From assembly GCF_025200715.1 (NCBI RefSeq), contig NZ_CP104146.1, positions 62,001 to 126,000 on the forward strand: DNA of 64,000 nt, written 5' to 3'. Position 1 is the first letter of the stretch, and each line of letters opens with the position of its first letter. The notes beneath the pieces are model-generated. The model did not search any database, was not told where the DNA came from, and saw only the letters and a list, made by a program, of their open reading frames with translations. The position numbers and the translations under genes were made by a program. Source of the stretch: Rhizobium sullae. GTDB taxonomy: Bacteria; Pseudomonadota; Alphaproteobacteria; Rhizobiales; Rhizobiaceae. This document shows, in pieces, positions 1-8,004 of the stretch.

Positions 1-1
1 T

Positions 2-1282
2 GATCAGCGCCGCCAGGTCGCTGTCGAACAGCGCTTTTATAACAACCTCGACCACGGCTATGCCACCACCATCCACAAGAGCCAGGGCGCCACCGTCGAC
101 CGCGTCAAGGTGCTCGCCTCTCTCTCCCTCGATCGTCATCTGACCTATGTCGCCATGACCCGCCATCGCGAGGATCTGCAGCTCTACTACGGCCGCCGCT
201 CCTTCGCCCTCAACGGCGGCCTGACAAAGATCCTGTCGCGCCGAAATGCCAAGGAGACGACGCTCGATTACGCGCGCGGAACCCTCTATCGCCAGGCGCT
301 CTCCTTCGCCGAAAACCGGGGCCTGCATATCGTCCAGGTCGCCCGCACGCTGCTGCGCGACCGGCTCGACTGGACGCTGCGTCAGAGCTCGAAACTCGCC
401 GATCTGGCGGCCCGTCTGCGCGCTGCCGGAGAACGCCTTGGCCTTCGGCAATCACCCAAATCGCAAACGAAAAAGGAGGCCCGGCCGATGGTTGCCGGCA
501 TCACGCAGTTTAACACCACGACCGCGGAGAGCGTCGGACAGAAGCTCGACGCCGATCCCGCCTTGAAGAAGCAATGGGAAGAGGTCTCGGCCCGCTTCCG
601 CTATGTCTTCGCCGATCCCGAAGCCGCCTTCCGGGCCATGAACGTCGATGCTGTCCTCGCCGACAAGGATATTGCCCGGCAGACACTGCAAAAGCTTGAG
701 ACCGACCCGGCATCGATCGGGCTGCTGAAGGGCAGGACGGGGATCCTCGCCAGCAAATCGGAGCGGGAAGCCCGGCGCGTCGCCGAGGTCAACGTGCCGG
801 CGCTGAAACGCGACCTCGATCGTTATCTCAAGATGCGCGAGGCCGCGGTCCAACGGCTCGAGGCGGACGAAAAGGTGATGCGACAGCGCGTGTCGATTGA
901 TATCCCGGCACTGTCGCCCGCGGCACTGACGGTGCTTGAGCGGGTCCGCGATGCGATCGACCGGAACGACTTGTCCGCGGCCCTTGGATATGCAATCAGC
1001 AACCGCGAGACCAAGCTCGAGATCGACGGCTTCAACAAGGCTGTCGCCGCGCGCTTCGGCGAGCGCAGCCTGCTCACCCATGCCGCGCGCGAGCCGTCGG
1101 GCAAGCTGTTCGACACGCTTTCCCAAGGCTTGAAGCCTGAGGAAACGTCACGGTTGAAAGAGGCATGGCCGGTGATGCGTACCGGCCAGCAACTCGCCGC
1201 ACGTGAACGCACGGCCATGTCGCTGAGACAGGCGGAAGATCTGCGGCTTTCGCAGAAGCAGACACCGGTGCTCAAGCAATGA
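2..1282 (+). CDS. traA: TraA conjugative relaxase/helicase, C-terminal part (5' end outside window)
   Basis: This is the 3' part of the Ti-type TraA relaxase, which nicks oriT and unwinds the transferred strand during conjugation. The reading frame is open from the window edge. Its first residues carry the last superfamily I helicase motifs: [14 protein letters not shown] (UvrD-like motif V) and YVAMTRHRE (motif VI). About 426 codons are visible; the MobA relaxase and the Walker A part lie upstream of the window. The C-terminal 300 residues are the charged, helical tail typical of rhizobial TraA. The stop codon overlaps the traF start (ATGA at 1279-1282), so the two genes are translationally coupled. 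The order traA-traF-traB-traH matches Ti/pSym plasmids. Confidence 0.93.
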   Translation, partial: DQRRQVAVEQRFYNNLDHGYATTIHKSQGATVDRVKVLASLSLDRHLTYVAMTRHREDLQLYYGRRSFALNGGLTKILSRRNAKETTLDYARGTLYRQALSFAENRGLHIVQVARTLLRDRLDWTLRQSSKLADLAARLRAAGERLGLRQSPKSQTKKEARPMVAGITQFNTTTAESVGQKLDADPALKKQWEEVSARFRYVFADPEAAFRAMNVDAVLADKDIARQTLQKLETDPASIGLLKGRTGILASKSEREARRVAEVNVPALKRDLDRYLKMREAAVQRLEADEKVMRQRVSIDIPALSPAALTVLERVRDAIDRNDLSAALGYAISNRETKLEIDGFNKAVAARFGERSLLTHAAREPSGKLFDTLSQGLKPEETSRLKEAWPVMRTGQQLAARERTAMSLRQAEDLRLSQKQTPVLKQ

Positions 1283-1809
1283 AGCGGCGCGGCGTCGTCA
1301 TGCTTCTCACCGTTGCCGGCATCGTCATCGGCGGTGGTGCATCGCTTGCGGCCATCTTCGGTTATCGCCTGAACCTGACGCCCAGCGAACCGCTCGGGCT
1401 ATGGCGCATCGAGACATTGCGCCGCGCCGTCGCGGTCGGCGATATAGTGTTCGTTTGCCCGCCGCGGATGGCGCTGTTCAAGCAGGCGCTGGCGCGCGGA
1501 TATCTGCGCCGCGGGGTTTGCGCCGGTGGCTTTGCACCGCTCATCAAGACGGTCGCAGCGCTCCCCGGTCAGCGGGTCGAGATCGGCGAGGATGTCGAGA
1601 TCGACGGCGCGATGCTTGGCTCATCGCGTGTCCGCAAGACGGACGGCGAGGGCCGGGCGCTCACACCGTTTCCCGGCGGCATCGTGCCGCCGGCTCATCT
1701 CTATCTTCACTCTTCCTTTGCGAGCTCCTATGACTCCCGATATTTTGGGCCAATCCCCGACAAGGGACTCCTCGGCCTCGCCCGGCCGGTCTTCACCGTC
1801 GGTCCGTGA
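1279..1809 (+). CDS. traF: TraF conjugative signal-peptidase-like maturation protease
   Basis: TraF is a membrane-bound S26-family serine protease homologue that processes the pilin for mating-pair formation. The 176-residue protein starts with a basic stretch and one hydrophobic segment (about residues 6-28). The expected Ser/Lys dyad is visible: Ser36 in TPSEPLG and Lys90 in [10 protein letters not shown]. The C-terminal half holds the PDKGLLG-type motif found in TraF/LepB proteins. The start overlaps the traA stop by four bases, and the gene runs 80 bases into traB, so traA-F-B are one operon. Confidence 0.93.
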   Translation: MKRRGVVMLLTVAGIVIGGGASLAAIFGYRLNLTPSEPLGLWRIETLRRAVAVGDIVFVCPPRMALFKQALARGYLRRGVCAGGFAPLIKTVAALPGQRVEIGEDVEIDGAMLGSSRVRKTDGEGRALTPFPGGIVPPAHLYLHSSFASSYDSRYFGPIPDKGLLGLARPVFTVGP

Positions 1810-2992
1810 CCGCTTTCGATCGATCCTTCTGATCCTTGCCGCTGTCGCCTGTGGCTGGACCGGCTGGAGCGGGTATGCGCTCGCGCTTCCGGTCGCGATG
1901 ATCTTTCCGCTCTTCTGGGCGCAGTCGCGTTCACGCCTGACCGCTGCAGCCGTCTCGGCAGGTTATTTCCTCGCCGCCTCGCGCGGCCTGCCGCAAGGTG
2001 TGGCGAACTTCTACGCCGAAGATCTCTGGCCCGGCCTGCTGCTGTGGCTGGCGGCTTCTGCCTCCTTCGTCGTCGTTCATGCGGCGGCCTGGTCAAGGCA
2101 ACCGGAGGAGGTGCGCAAGGGACAGGGCTTCCCCGAAGCAGGGCGGGCGCTACGCTATCTGCTGGCCTTGGTGCTGATGGCATTGCCGCCGTTCGGCATC
2201 GTCGGCTGGGCGCATCCGCTGACGGCGGCCGGCATCCTGTTTCCGGGGTGGGGATGGTGGGGTGCGATTGCCGCGACAGCCGGCCTGCTCGCCTTGACGA
2301 CGAGGCTATGGCCGGCTGCGGCCATTATCCTGACAGGCTTCTGGCTCTGGTCCGCCGCAACGTGGACAGTGCCTGTTCTACCGCAAGGGTGGGATGGCGT
2401 CGATCTCGAAATGGGAGAAAGCCTTGGGCGCGACACCTCATTGCCTCGCCACCGAGTCCTGATTGCCACAGTTCGGGGCAAGGCAAAGGACGGCATCCGC
2501 ACCGTCGTTCTTCCCGAAAACACATTCGGCTTCTGGACGCCGACCGTCGCGCGGCTCTGGCAGGAGGAATTGCGCGGGACCGACATCACCGTCATCGCCG
2601 GCGCGGCCGTCATCGACGCACAAGGCTATGACAACGTCATGGTGGCGATCTCCACTGAGGAGGCGCGAATCCTCTATCGCGAACGTATGCCGGTCCCGGT
2701 CTCAATGTGGCAGCCCTGGAAAGCCTGGACGGGCCAGGGCGGTGGTGCGCGAGCGCACCTGTTCGCTAATCCGGTCGACCTCGATGGCACCAGGATCGCA
2801 CCACTGATCTGCTACGAGCAGTTGATCCTCTGGCCCGTCCTGCAGTCGATGCTTCACAAGCCTGACATCATCGTCGCCACTGGCAATGGCTGGTGGACAT
2901 CGGGCACCCCGATCGTCGCAATCCAGAAGGCGAGCGTCACATCCTGGGCGAGGCTGTTCGGCCTGCCCATCGTCATAGCCTTCAACACGTAA
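1730..2992 (+). CDS. traB: TraB conjugal transfer protein (CN-hydrolase/Lnt-like membrane protein)
   Basis: TraB of Ti-type plasmids is a polytopic inner-membrane protein with a C-terminal carbon-nitrogen hydrolase domain related to apolipoprotein N-acyltransferase; it helps conjugation efficiency. The N-terminal half (about residues 25-220) is a run of hydrophobic helices. The hydrolase half shows Glu263 in [10 protein letters not shown] and Cys361 in [10 protein letters not shown], consistent with the Glu and Cys of the nitrilase triad. I chose ATG 1730 because it gives the usual N-terminus; the same frame stays open upstream inside traF. It is about 420 aa, and traH follows within 20 bases. 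Confidence 0.88.
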   Translation: MTPDILGQSPTRDSSASPGRSSPSVRDRFRSILLILAAVACGWTGWSGYALALPVAMIFPLFWAQSRSRLTAAAVSAGYFLAASRGLPQGVANFYAEDLWPGLLLWLAASASFVVVHAAAWSRQPEEVRKGQGFPEAGRALRYLLALVLMALPPFGIVGWAHPLTAAGILFPGWGWWGAIAATAGLLALTTRLWPAAAIILTGFWLWSAATWTVPVLPQGWDGVDLEMGESLGRDTSLPRHRVLIATVRGKAKDGIRTVVLPENTFGFWTPTVARLWQEELRGTDITVIAGAAVIDAQGYDNVMVAISTEEARILYRERMPVPVSMWQPWKAWTGQGGGARAHLFANPVDLDGTRIAPLICYEQLILWPVLQSMLHKPDIIVATGNGWWTSGTPIVAIQKASVTSWARLFGLPIVIAFNT

Positions 2993-3007
2993 ATATTGGA
3001 TACAGCA

Positions 3008-3637
3008 ATGGTCGACGCCGCCCTTATAAAGCAATGTTCCAATCCTGCCCTGAGGCCCGCCATCGTCGAGGCCTTCATCGCGCGAGCGGGGTCGCAGGAT
3101 CCGCTCGCCGTCACGGTGCGCTCGGGCAACCGCGTCGTGCTGGTGCCGAAACCGACGACACCGGACGAGGCGATGAAGCTCATCGGCAAACATATCGGCC
3201 GCAACACGCTCCGGGTCGGGATCACCCAATATCCGGCCGGTCTCGGCATCATGGAGGCCGGCGCGCTGAAACCGGACCTGGTCGACGCCTGCGCGAACCT
3301 GCGCATGGGCACGGCCCTCTTCGCCAGGGTCTATCGGATCGTCATGAAATGGTACGGCAATCCGACCGGGAAGGAGGTTTTGCCCGAGGTGCTCGATGAT
3401 GCGATCATCGCCTGGCAGACCGGATATTTCGAGGGGACGGCGGTGTTTCGGACGCCGGACCCGGGCGGGGTCGAAGTGGATGAACCCGCCGCTCAAGAAC
3501 CGGCGAGGAATACTGCCGGGAAGTCGGAAGAGCCTAGTTATGAAGAACAGAGCGCACCGGCCGAGGATCCCGCCCGTGACGGCGATCCCGACACGGCCGG
3601 CATTCGGATCGATCTCTCGGGCATCGGTGCCAAATAA
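3008..3637 (+). CDS. traH: TraH conjugal transfer protein
   Basis: This is the last gene of the traAFBH operon. The protein (209 aa) has the rhizobial TraH features: an N-terminal VDAALI start, a central block ITQYPAGLGI...LVDACANLRMGTALFARVYRIVMKWYGN that resembles lytic-transglycosylase-type folds, a low-complexity acidic and proline-rich linker (about residues 155-195), and the conserved end IRIDLSGIGAK. Its role is probably peptidoglycan remodelling or mating-pair formation (family knowledge, not shown here). A TTG 12 bases upstream (2996) is an alternative start; neither has a strong ribosome-binding site. Confidence 0.88.
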   Translation: MVDAALIKQCSNPALRPAIVEAFIARAGSQDPLAVTVRSGNRVVLVPKPTTPDEAMKLIGKHIGRNTLRVGITQYPAGLGIMEAGALKPDLVDACANLRMGTALFARVYRIVMKWYGNPTGKEVLPEVLDDAIIAWQTGYFEGTAVFRTPDPGGVEVDEPAAQEPARNTAGKSEEPSYEEQSAPAEDPARDGDPDTAGIRIDLSGIGAK

Positions 3638-3655
3638 GCGTGAGAGCACAGCCAG

Positions 3656-3679
3656 AATTGCACCGTGCCGATGGCAATT
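3656..3679. promoter_or_regulatory. Inverted repeat upstream of traM
   Basis: AATTGC and GCAATT form a perfect 6-bp inverted repeat separated by 12 bases in the gap between traH and traM. It is not a canonical 18-bp tra box. It could be an operator for traM or a weak hairpin at the end of the traAFBH transcript. Confidence 0.25.
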
Positions 3680-3756
3680 ATCCGCCTGTTTGCACTGGCG
3701 AAAATTGATCCGGCCCTCTATAAGGGCGGACAGGACAGTACGCGCTGTCCCGGGGT

Positions 3757-3981
3757 GTGGAAACCTCTCGTAGCGGTTGGCGCCGTCCGAAACGGATCCT
3801 GGTCGACAAGGCCGATCAACTCTTCCAGGCATTGCCCGAGAAAGACAAGATTCCGGAGATGGTCGGCAGCGCGCAGCATCTGGACTACATCAGGGCCTGC
3901 ATGGAGATGCACGCGCAGATGTATACGACGAATACGTTGATCAACATCCTCGGCTATATTCCGAAGGTGTCGGCGAACTGA
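3757..3981 (+). CDS. traM: TraM-like antiactivator of TraR, short N-terminus
   Basis: TraM binds the LuxR-type activator TraR and blocks tra gene expression until quorum is reached. The 74-residue product carries the diagnostic C-terminal half of TraM: KADQLFQALPE, then QHLDYIRACMEMHAQM and NTLINILGYIPKV. From memory, Ti-plasmid TraM is about 100 residues, so roughly 25-30 N-terminal residues are missing or rewritten; the frame is closed by stop codons at 3706 and 3721. The best start is GTG 3757. It converges on traR with only three bases between the two stop codons. Activity is uncertain because the N-terminal part contributes to the TraM fold. Confidence 0.82.
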   Translation: METSRSGWRRPKRILVDKADQLFQALPEKDKIPEMVGSAQHLDYIRACMEMHAQMYTTNTLINILGYIPKVSAN

Positions 3982-3984
3982 ACT

Positions 3985-4689
3985 TCAGATCAGCCCCATG
4001 CGAATGGCGGTCGAGACCAGGTGCGTCGTGTTCCCGGTCTCGAGATACTTGCCCGCTATTCGAAGCTTTGACCGCACGCTGTCATATGAGACGTTGTGGA
4101 TGCCTGCCACTTCCCGCTTCGTCTTGCCTTCGGAGATCCAGTAAAGATAGTTGGCTGCCGTGGAATCGAAGAATTCGGGCTGCGGAAGGGTCGGTGCCAG
4201 ATCGGTAAAGCTGATGCGGGCATGCAACTGCCCCACCGCCGCGGCGGCGGCCAACGGGTCCAGCCCGTGTTTCAATTCGCTCTCCGGCTTTCCCGAGGCA
4301 AGCGTGAACATCGCCAGCGTGCCATGTGCGGCCCTGATGGGAATGGTCACGCCGGAGCGGATGCCGAAATCGGCCGCGTGCGCATAGAACGAACGCTCCT
4401 CCTTCGACAATTGTGACCTCTCCGCTTCACCGCTCCAGGTAAAGGCTCCTTTCAGCGCTCTGGCGCGTCGAACGACAGGGTCGATCTCGAAATAATGCTG
4501 TTCGGCATATTCGGATTGCCACTCTGGCCCATAGTTCGAAACGACGTGGGTGTGGCTCGATAGGATGTTGACATATGCATAGCCCGCAAATCCCATCTCC
4601 TCGGTGAATCTCGCAAGCCCATGTTTTACGATGCGTTCATCGCCAGGAATGGCGGCGAGATCGGTGAGCTTGTCCAGCCATTGTCGCAT
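3985..4689 (-). CDS. traR: TraR quorum-sensing transcriptional activator (LuxR family)
   Basis: TraR binds an acyl-homoserine lactone, probably 3-oxo-C8-HSL, and activates tra/trb operons at tra boxes. The protein is 234 aa, the same length as Ti-plasmid TraR. The autoinducer pocket residues occur at the same positions as in that protein: Tyr53, Trp57, Tyr61, Asp70, Trp85 and Thr129. The C-terminal part (about 165-234) is the LuxR HTH, with GKTKREVAGIHNVSYDSVRSKL as the recognition region. An AAGGAGA ribosome-binding site precedes the ATG. It converges with traM. No traI synthase gene or trb genes are in the window; they would lie outside it or elsewhere in the genome. Confidence 0.95.
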   Translation of the reverse strand: MRQWLDKLTDLAAIPGDERIVKHGLARFTEEMGFAGYAYVNILSSHTHVVSNYGPEWQSEYAEQHYFEIDPVVRRARALKGAFTWSGEAERSQLSKEERSFYAHAADFGIRSGVTIPIRAAHGTLAMFTLASGKPESELKHGLDPLAAAAAVGQLHARISFTDLAPTLPQPEFFDSTAANYLYWISEGKTKREVAGIHNVSYDSVRSKLRIAGKYLETGNTTHLVSTAIRMGLI

Positions 4690-4869
4690 ACAGTCTTCTC
4701 CTTAATAAATGGGCCGCTCCGGAGTGGACCTCCCTATGCTGTCCAAGCCGCTCGCCATGAGCTTGCCGGCCTCTGATGGCGGTCCCGTCACCAACCGTTC
4801 GGACATTGTTCTGTCCCGGCAGCCGGAAGAAGGAGAATTGCGATTGCTCGACTGTTCCGTTCTTGCATT

Positions 4870-5379
4870 TCAATCGGCCCCTGCAGGCAATGTCTGCGAG
4901 ACCAGCAGATGGATCAGCGTAAACAGCCGGCGGGCCGTCTCCTGATCGATCTCGACCTTGGATTTGAGGCGTTCGCGTAGCAGTTCAGACCCCTCGTCAT
5001 GGATGGCGCGACGTCCCATGTCGATGGCTTCCAGCCTGTCGGGGGTCAGTCTCGCCGCGGCGTTGGCGAAACTCTCGCAAACAAGGCTGTAGTCCTTGAA
5101 CAGCCGGCGGAACGATGTGAGCGATAGATGATGGCTGAGCACATGCGCGCCCCTCTCGGTCGCCACAGACAGCCCCAGGTACCTGTCCTTCAAGGCAAGG
5201 ACCAGCCGATAGGGACCACCGCCATGTTCGGCCGGCACAAAAATATTGTTGTCCAGCAGGTCGGAAATGACGACACCCTGCTCTCGCTGTTGCGCTGAGT
5301 CCGTCTTGCTTGCGTGAGGCGGATCGAGCGAGACTGCGCAAAGCCGAAAACTGGACGGAGTGGTTGTCGCGCAGATCAT
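4870..5379 (-). CDS. UPF0262 family protein
   Basis: The 169-residue protein matches the alphaproteobacterial UPF0262 family of unknown function. Diagnostic blocks are GGGPYRLVLAL, LSLTSFRRLFKDYSLVCES, LEAIDMGRRAIHDEGSELL and DQETARRLFTLIHLLV. UPF0262 genes are usually chromosomal, so this plasmid-type copy beside traR is a paralogue. The N-terminal 25 residues (Ser/Thr-rich) are less conserved and the exact start is uncertain. It lies on the same strand as traR with a 180-base gap, which probably holds the traR promoter. Confidence 0.8.
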   Translation of the reverse strand: MICATTTPSSFRLCAVSLDPPHASKTDSAQQREQGVVISDLLDNNIFVPAEHGGGPYRLVLALKDRYLGLSVATERGAHVLSHHLSLTSFRRLFKDYSLVCESFANAAARLTPDRLEAIDMGRRAIHDEGSELLRERLKSKVEIDQETARRLFTLIHLLVSQTLPAGAD

Positions 5380-5448
5380 CGCGCACTCCGTCCCGGAACA
5401 TTGATATTTTTATCCGCGCGACCGGGCCTGTGTGCAGGCACACAAAAC

Positions 5449-5580
5449 ATGGCTGCCGCCGGAGCACGTCCGACGACAGCCATGTCGCCTTGGGAGGCTA
5501 GGCGAAAGGTGAATTTGTCGGAAAATCTCGTCCCTTGGGTTCGATGCGGAAACCGGAGACCGCCCCTGTTGCGAGCCGAG
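5449..5580 (-). ncRNA. Candidate small RNA 2 with anti-Shine-Dalgarno loop and terminator
   Basis: Read on the minus strand, a short hairpin with stem CGCCT/AGGCG (5486-5504) exposes CCTCC in its loop, complementary to a Shine-Dalgarno sequence. It is followed by a strong hairpin (5449-5483, stem ATGGCTGTCGTC / GGCGGCAGCCAT) and then a GTTTTG run, as in a Rho-independent terminator. The same architecture occurs 138 bases away (candidate 1). This resembles rhizobial anti-SD sRNA families such as alpha-r14 (inference from architecture, not an alignment). The 5' end is a guess. It could instead be one of two tandem terminators of the MFS gene upstream. Confidence 0.5.
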
Positions 5581-5586
5581 GAAAAA

Positions 5587-5700
5587 GCGGCTGCCGTTGA
5601 AACAGGTTCAACGACAGCCGCATGGCCCTGGGAGGCAGGGGTTAATGCCAATGGCAGGTCAAGCGTGTCTTTCGATCGACGCTGATGTGGAACGGTCGTC
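5587..5700 (-). ncRNA. Candidate small RNA 1 with anti-Shine-Dalgarno loop and terminator
   Basis: On the minus strand a hairpin with perfect stem CCCTG/CAGGG (5626-5640) presents the loop CCTCC, a textbook anti-Shine-Dalgarno loop. It is followed by a long near-perfect hairpin (5587-5621, GCGGCTGTCGTTGAA pairing with TTCAACGGCAGCCGC) and TTTTTCC, a convincing intrinsic terminator. The 5' end at about 5700 is arbitrary. The unit lies downstream of the MFS gene on the same strand, so it could be an independent sRNA or be processed from the MFS 3' UTR. Confidence 0.55.
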
Positions 5701-5783
5701 GAAAGTTCAGCAAAAGAGCTGACTTCGCAGAGGTGATACAAATGTTTGTGGTGTGCGAGCCTTTGTCTCATCTGACAGTCACC

Positions 5784-7427
5784 TCAAGGCCGCGAAATGC
5801 GTGGTATCGGTTGGCTGCGGCTGCGTGCCGCACCGGTGCCCCGCTCTATGGAAAGCATTGGTTCAGGAGGAAGGTCGCCATCATGCAGGGCGGCGAGACG
5901 CAACCCGACTTCTCTGTCTCCCGCGGTCAGCCGATGGTTCAGGCGAAGGTAGTCCACCCAGGTCGGCGTCCAGTAGGTTTCGGTCCAAAGGGAGGGTGTT
6001 TGCAAGCTCCGCTGAAGCGTCCAGTTTCGCGCACCGGCTCGGCTCTGAACGCGCCGCCGTTCGCGCATGCAGTCCAGAAAGGCATCGAGATTGTGCTCGG
6101 TTATCAGGTAGTCGGCCTTGACGACAATCGGCCCGCTTCTTGGTTTCAGGTCCAGTGCGAGTGACGGCGCGACGAACTCTGACGAGCCCTGTTCTGTTTC
6201 TTCCCAAAGCTCGATCGGCAGCACGAATGCTGCGGCAGCAACAAGCAACAGAACCGTGGCGGCACCTTCAAAGGCCACCGTCAACGAATAATTCTGGGCA
6301 ACAGAGCCCCAGATCCAGCTACCCGCCGCCATACCGCCGTAAGACAGGGCATAGTAGATGGAAAGCGTGCGGCCAACGACCCACCGCGGGCTCGACAACT
6401 GTATCGCAACGTCAATTCCGGTCCACGTAAGGAGCCAGCCCGCCCCTCCAATTGCCAGCGCGACGGCGGCAAAGGGCAGCGACGATGTGAGAGCCAGCGT
6501 CAGGCAGCAGATGGCGCATGCAGTGGACGGAGCTGCGAGCAGTTGATCACGGGACATGATCCGCCTCATATAGTTGCTGCAAAGGCCAGCGGAAAAAGCG
6601 CCGATGCCAAAAGCAGCCAACAACGTGCCGTATACGATAGGGCCGCTCACCAAACGATCTCGTACGATCAGCGGGAGCAGCGCGAGGATGGATATGCTGG
6701 CCAACCCGAACAATGTTCCACGGAGAATGGCTGCTCGGATCTCGGAGGAGATCGCGGAGAAGCGCAGGCCGTCATGGATAGCCGTGGTAATTCGCTCGCG
6801 TGGCAGCGGCGAAGGGCGCATATACCATTTCGAACGGGCAACAGCGGTGAGCGGCACCAGATCGCTCATTGCCGCCAGGACGAAGGCTGCAAGTGGTCCG
6901 AGGAACGCAAGGATAAGGCCACCGAGGGCCGGACCTATGCTGCGCACGATGTTGTATCCGACGGACATCAATGTGACAGCCGCCGGAATGTCGCGCTTCT
7001 CCAGAATGTCGCCGACCGAGGCGTGCCAGGCGGGATCGTTCAGCGCGAAGCCGCACCCGGCCAAAAACCCCAGGCCAAGGATCAACCACGGGCTGACAAA
7101 GCCCAATGCCACAGCGATTGCCAGCGTCGCGGATGCCAGCGCAATCAGGCAGTGCCCGGCAAGCATGACGCCGCGTCGACTGAAGCTATCGGCAATGGCG
7201 CCTGCGAGGATGGATAGAAAGAATGCCGGCAGTGTGGAAGAAGCTTGCACCAGTGCGACCATCAGGTCGGAGGGTGAAATCGTGGCCATCAGCCAACTGA
7301 TGGCTGTCGTCTGGACGAGCCAGCCGAGGCTTGAAATTTGCGTGGCCGACCAGATCGCGCGGAACGCACGGTTCTGAAGAGGGGCCAGTGTCGTTGAGAC
7401 GCTCGAATACGAATCCTCACGCTGCAT
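5784..7427 (-). CDS. MFS transporter, enterobactin-exporter/transmembrane secretion effector type
   Basis: This 547-residue protein has about 11-12 hydrophobic helices in its first 405 residues. It carries MFS signatures (LAGAIADSFSRRGVML between the second and third helices, and the N-terminal FRAIWSATQISSLG typical of the MFS_3 group). The last 140 residues form a soluble domain (VVKADYLITEHNLDAFLDCMRERRRVQSRAGARNWTLQRS and onward), the extension found in the PF05977-type family. The substrate cannot be deduced. It is followed on the same strand by the two sRNA/terminator units. Confidence 0.82.
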   Translation of the reverse strand: MQREDSYSSVSTTLAPLQNRAFRAIWSATQISSLGWLVQTTAISWLMATISPSDLMVALVQASSTLPAFFLSILAGAIADSFSRRGVMLAGHCLIALASATLAIAVALGFVSPWLILGLGFLAGCGFALNDPAWHASVGDILEKRDIPAAVTLMSVGYNIVRSIGPALGGLILAFLGPLAAFVLAAMSDLVPLTAVARSKWYMRPSPLPRERITTAIHDGLRFSAISSEIRAAILRGTLFGLASISILALLPLIVRDRLVSGPIVYGTLLAAFGIGAFSAGLCSNYMRRIMSRDQLLAAPSTACAICCLTLALTSSLPFAAVALAIGGAGWLLTWTGIDVAIQLSSPRWVVGRTLSIYYALSYGGMAAGSWIWGSVAQNYSLTVAFEGAATVLLLVAAAAFVLPIELWEETEQGSSEFVAPSLALDLKPRSGPIVVKADYLITEHNLDAFLDCMRERRRVQSRAGARNWTLQRSLQTPSLWTETYWTPTWVDYLRLNHRLTAGDREVGLRLAALHDGDLPPEPMLSIERGTGAARSRSQPIPRISRP

Positions 7428-8004
7428 GATAAACGTCTATCCCAACTCGCTTGTCACCTCTCTAGATGATGTAATGGTATAACATTGCAGAAGATAGCTT
7501 ATGGAACTGCAGAGCGGTTTTCGTGGCTGTTGGCTTAAGGTAACTGGCTGATGTCACGCGCCTATCAGGCCGGGATGTTTAATATCCCGAAGAGGGCTCG
7601 GGCGAATTCGCGAACTCCGAATCAATACAAACAGCAACGTTAGCATCCAAAGATTTGAACCAATCGCCGTTGCCATCGGCGCCCCGGTAAGCGTCAGGGT
7701 AGAAGCCATAAATAGCCATAACATGTTCGCGGCTCCTCTCGTTTGTTGCGATTGCAAACTTCCAAACTCTGAAGAGAGGATCTCAGAAAACCCATGGACG
7801 AGGAAATAGATTGTCATGGAGGTCTAATTTGTTTTTGATATAAGAGAGCGCGGCAACTTGCGCCTCGCCATCACAGTACTCAAAGAGTAACGGCATCAGC
7901 AATCTCGTTGAACGTCGCAGCCAACCCTTAGTCAGATTGAAATCGGGAATCGAAGGACTGAAACTCGCAGCTCAAGTTGTGGGAGCTGACCTACTCGCCA
8001 CTGG
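7428..8004. other. Intergenic stretch with a doubtful small membrane ORF
   Basis: The first 100 bases presumably hold the MFS promoter. A minus-strand frame at 7554-7817 could encode 87 residues with two hydrophobic segments, but it has no ribosome-binding site and no family that I recognise, so I do not call it a gene. The rest, up to the fumarase stop codon, shows nothing I can name. Confidence 0.4.

Noticed and set aside
3638..4869. tra boxes near traM or traR
   Set aside because: No 18-bp dyad close to the known TraR site was seen; only the short AATTGC/GCAATT repeat is present.
5376..5771. A 131-codon minus-strand reading frame
   Set aside because: Its apparent internal repeat comes from the two hairpin/sRNA units, and it has no family resemblance or ribosome-binding site.
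7554..7817. Small hydrophobic ORF
   Set aside because: No ribosome-binding site and no recognisable family; could be chance.
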